29,149 bases of DNA. It comes from Labilithrix sp. (lineage in GTDB: Bacteria; Myxococcota; Polyangia; Polyangiales; Polyangiaceae). A model generated the notes under the pieces. The model worked only from the letters and a program-made list of their open reading frames with translations, was not told the origin of the DNA and did not search any database. This document shows positions 27,504 to 29,149 of this stretch, one piece after another; position 1 is the first letter of the stretch; each line of letters opens with the position of its first letter. The translations under genes and the position numbers were made by a program. The stretch is taken from contig JAQBQL010000078.1 of NCBI GenBank assembly GCA_028287035.1, forward strand, positions 1 through 29,149, written 5' to 3'.

Positions 27504-29149
27504 CAGCCGAGCACGGTGCGGGCCTGACGCGCCTGCATCGCGTCGACCTCGCTCACGTCGTTGGAGGCGCCGAGGAGCCGCATGGTCGCCTTCGTTTCGC
27601 GGTCGGAATCGCGATCCTTGGCGCGCACGTTGAGGATGCCGTCGGCGTCGAGCTCGAAGGTGACCGCGATCTTCACCTTGCCGCGCGGCGCGGGCGTGAG
27701 ACCGGAGAGCTCCAGCTCGCCGAGGCGAGTGTTGTCGGCGAAACGCGCGCCCTCGCCCTGCGCGACGCGGATGAAGACCACGGTCTGGTTGTCGGAGGCG
27801 GTCAGGAACGTGCGCGTCTTCTCGCAAGGGACCGGCGAATTGGCGACGATGAGCACGTCGGAATACCCGCCGACGGTCTCGACGCGCAGGCTGAGCGGCG
27901 TCACGTCGATGAGCAGCGGCGCGCGCTGCGCGGTCTCGATCGCGCTGCCGCGTGTGAACATCTCGGCGGCGAGCGACGGCGGAGGAGGCGCGTCGAACGA
28001 CGGGAAGAAGTCGCCCCCCGCCACCATCGCGCCGAGCGCCTGACCCGGCGGCTGCGAGGGCGCGAACGGCAGATCGAGATCGGGCATCAGATGGTCGGGG
28101 AAGCTCGCGCCCGCCGAGTCGGCGGACGGCGCGGGCACCGAGCGACGCGCGGGCTTCGGGCCGAACGCGGGCGGCTCGCTGACCCCGACGCGCGCGGGCG
28201 TCCCCTCGATGCTCCGGCCCGGCGCGCGCGGCGGCGGCGCATGCTCGCTCCGCTGCGCGCTGCCCGGAAGCGGAGGCTGCGGCGCGCGGGGCGGCTCGTC
28301 CTCCGGCACGAGCGCCGGCGGCGAGAACGTGATGACCGCGGGCGCCTTGTTGAAAGCGATGTACTCGGGCGTGCTCGCCGGAACCGGCGGGACGCCGACG
28401 TGCGTCTGCTGCCGCGTGCTCCCGGGCAGCCGCGCCGGGGGCGGGACGTTGATCTGGTGCGGGTTCGGGTTCGCCGACGGAGGCGCCGACGGCAGGCGGT
28501 CGCCGGTCGGTGCTGCCGGCTGCGCCTTCGCGAGCTGGTCGTGCCCCGAACGGCGCTTCGTGACCGGCTTCGATCGGTTCAGGGCGTGCGCCTGGATGGC
28601 CGCCCCGAGGGCGACGACCTCGTCGGGATTCACCTTCAGGTGCGGCGGCTGGCCGAAGAGGCGCTCGACCATGCGCGAGGCGAGCGGCATCCGCGTGGAG
28701 CCGCCGACGAGGATGACGCGATCGAAGTCTCGCGGCGTGAGGCCCACCACCTCCATCGACTGGCGGGCCACCGCGATGGTCCGATCGACGAGGGGCTGCG
28801 CGATCCGATCGAGGACGTCCCGCGTGATGGTCATGCGCATCGAGATGGGCACGCCGCCGTCGCCATGGCCGAGACCCGTGATCTCCTGATCGACCGCGGC
28901 CTGCGTGGAGAGCCGCTTCTTCACCTCCTCGGCGATGAAGCGAAGGCGCGAGAACGCGACCGGGCTCGACCGCGGGTCGAAGTTGAAGCGCTTCATCACC
29001 TCCAGCGAGATGTGGTCGGCGAGCAGACGATCGAGGTCGTCGCCCCCGAGCGCGGTGTCGCCGGCGGTCGCGAGCACCTCGAAGACGTTGCCGGTGAGGT
29101 CGAGGAGCGTGATGTCGAAGGTTCCGCCGCCGAGGTCGTAGACCGCGAT
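27503..29149 (-). CDS. Hsp70/DnaK-like chaperone, lidless, with long Pro-rich interdomain insertion (5' end off window)
   Basis: The frame enters from the right edge at the second phosphate motif (VYDLGGGTFDITLLDL), so about 190 N-terminal residues are missing by comparison with DnaK. The ATPase domain continues through GGDDLDRLLA, the adenosine motif VILVGGSTRMP and NPDEVVALGAAIQA. A hydrophilic Pro/Ala/Ser/Arg-rich stretch of about 220 residues (27922-28579) follows, in the place where DnaK has a short linker. The beta-sandwich substrate-binding domain then begins at APLLIDVTPLSLRVETVGG and runs to ILNVRAKDRDSDRETKATM. The protein ends about 26 residues later, so the alpha-helical lid is absent. 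A dedicated paralogue working with the overlapping J protein is likely; the housekeeping DnaK is probably encoded elsewhere (inference). No frameshift is seen across the insertion. Confidence 0.93.
   Translation of the reverse strand: MAVYDLGGGTFDITLLDLTGNVFEVLATAGDTALGGDDLDRLLADHISLEVMKRFNFDPRSSPVAFSRLRFIAEEVKKRLSTQAAVDQEITGLGHGDGGVPISMRMTITRDVLDRIAQPLVDRTIAVARQSMEVVGLTPRDFDRVILVGGSTRMPLASRMVERLFGQPPHLKVNPDEVVALGAAIQAHALNRSKPVTKRRSGHDQLAKAQPAAPTGDRLPSAPPSANPNPHQINVPPPARLPGSTRQQTHVGVPPVPASTPEYIAFNKAPAVITFSPPALVPEDEPPRAPQPPLPGSAQRSEHAPPPRAPGRSIEGTPARVGVSEPPAFGPKPARRSVPAPSADSAGASFPDHLMPDLDLPFAPSQPPGQALGAMVAGGDFFPSFDAPPPPSLAAEMFTRGSAIETAQRAPLLIDVTPLSLRVETVGGYSDVLIVANSPVPCEKTRTFLTASDNQTVVFIRVAQGEGARFADNTRLGELELSGLTPAPRGKVKIAVTFELDADGILNVRAKDRDSDRETKATMRLLGASNDVSEVDAMQARQARTVLG

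Overview
The window is very GC-rich, with strong third-position G/C bias, tightly packed genes and myxobacterial-style proteins (a giant TPR scaffold, an alternative complex III respiratory cluster, proline-rich low-complexity linkers). This suggests a Myxococcota (Polyangia-like) bacterium. The assignment is inferred from gene content and composition; there is no rRNA or other marker gene here.

Left part (1-12254, all minus strand): a respiratory supercluster transcribed right to left. It encodes alternative complex III in the order actA (pentahaem cytochrome c), actB (molybdopterin-oxidoreductase-like plus Fe-S domain), actC (NrfD-like membrane protein), actD (DUF3341), actE (monohaem cytochrome c) and actF (second NrfD-like protein). 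A small unknown membrane protein and a Sco copper chaperone follow, then a caa3-type cytochrome c oxidase: subunit II with a fused cytochrome c domain, and subunit I, which runs off the left edge. Most junctions overlap by 1-4 bases, so translation is probably coupled. Together the products would oxidise quinol, pass electrons through c haems and reduce oxygen. Subunit I carries YSHPAVY in helix VI, the mark of A2-type oxidases. Subunit II carries an in-frame TAA exactly where a Tyr codon is expected, inside its CuA domain.

Middle (12255-13866, minus strand): a probable sigma70-type promoter for the act operon, a small putative lipoprotein gene, and ctaB (haem O synthase), which supplies haem for the oxidase. 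ctaB has a good promoter match that would give an almost leaderless mRNA.

Centre and right (14012-26326, plus strand): one gene encodes a protein of about 4104 residues made almost entirely of TPR-like helical repeats, with no signal peptide or membrane segment. It occupies about 42% of the window. A long antisense frame over it is a composition shadow.

Right end (26417-29149): a small AhpD/peroxidase-related protein (plus strand), convergent with a minus-strand pair encoding a J-domain/TPR protein and an unusual Hsp70. The Hsp70 has a disordered proline-rich insertion of about 220 residues between its ATPase and substrate-binding domains and no helical lid. Its 5' end lies beyond the window. 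The Hsp70/J pair overlaps by one base and is probably a specialised chaperone unit.

No tRNA, rRNA, CRISPR array, insertion sequence or phage gene was seen. No gap between genes exceeds about 220 bases.
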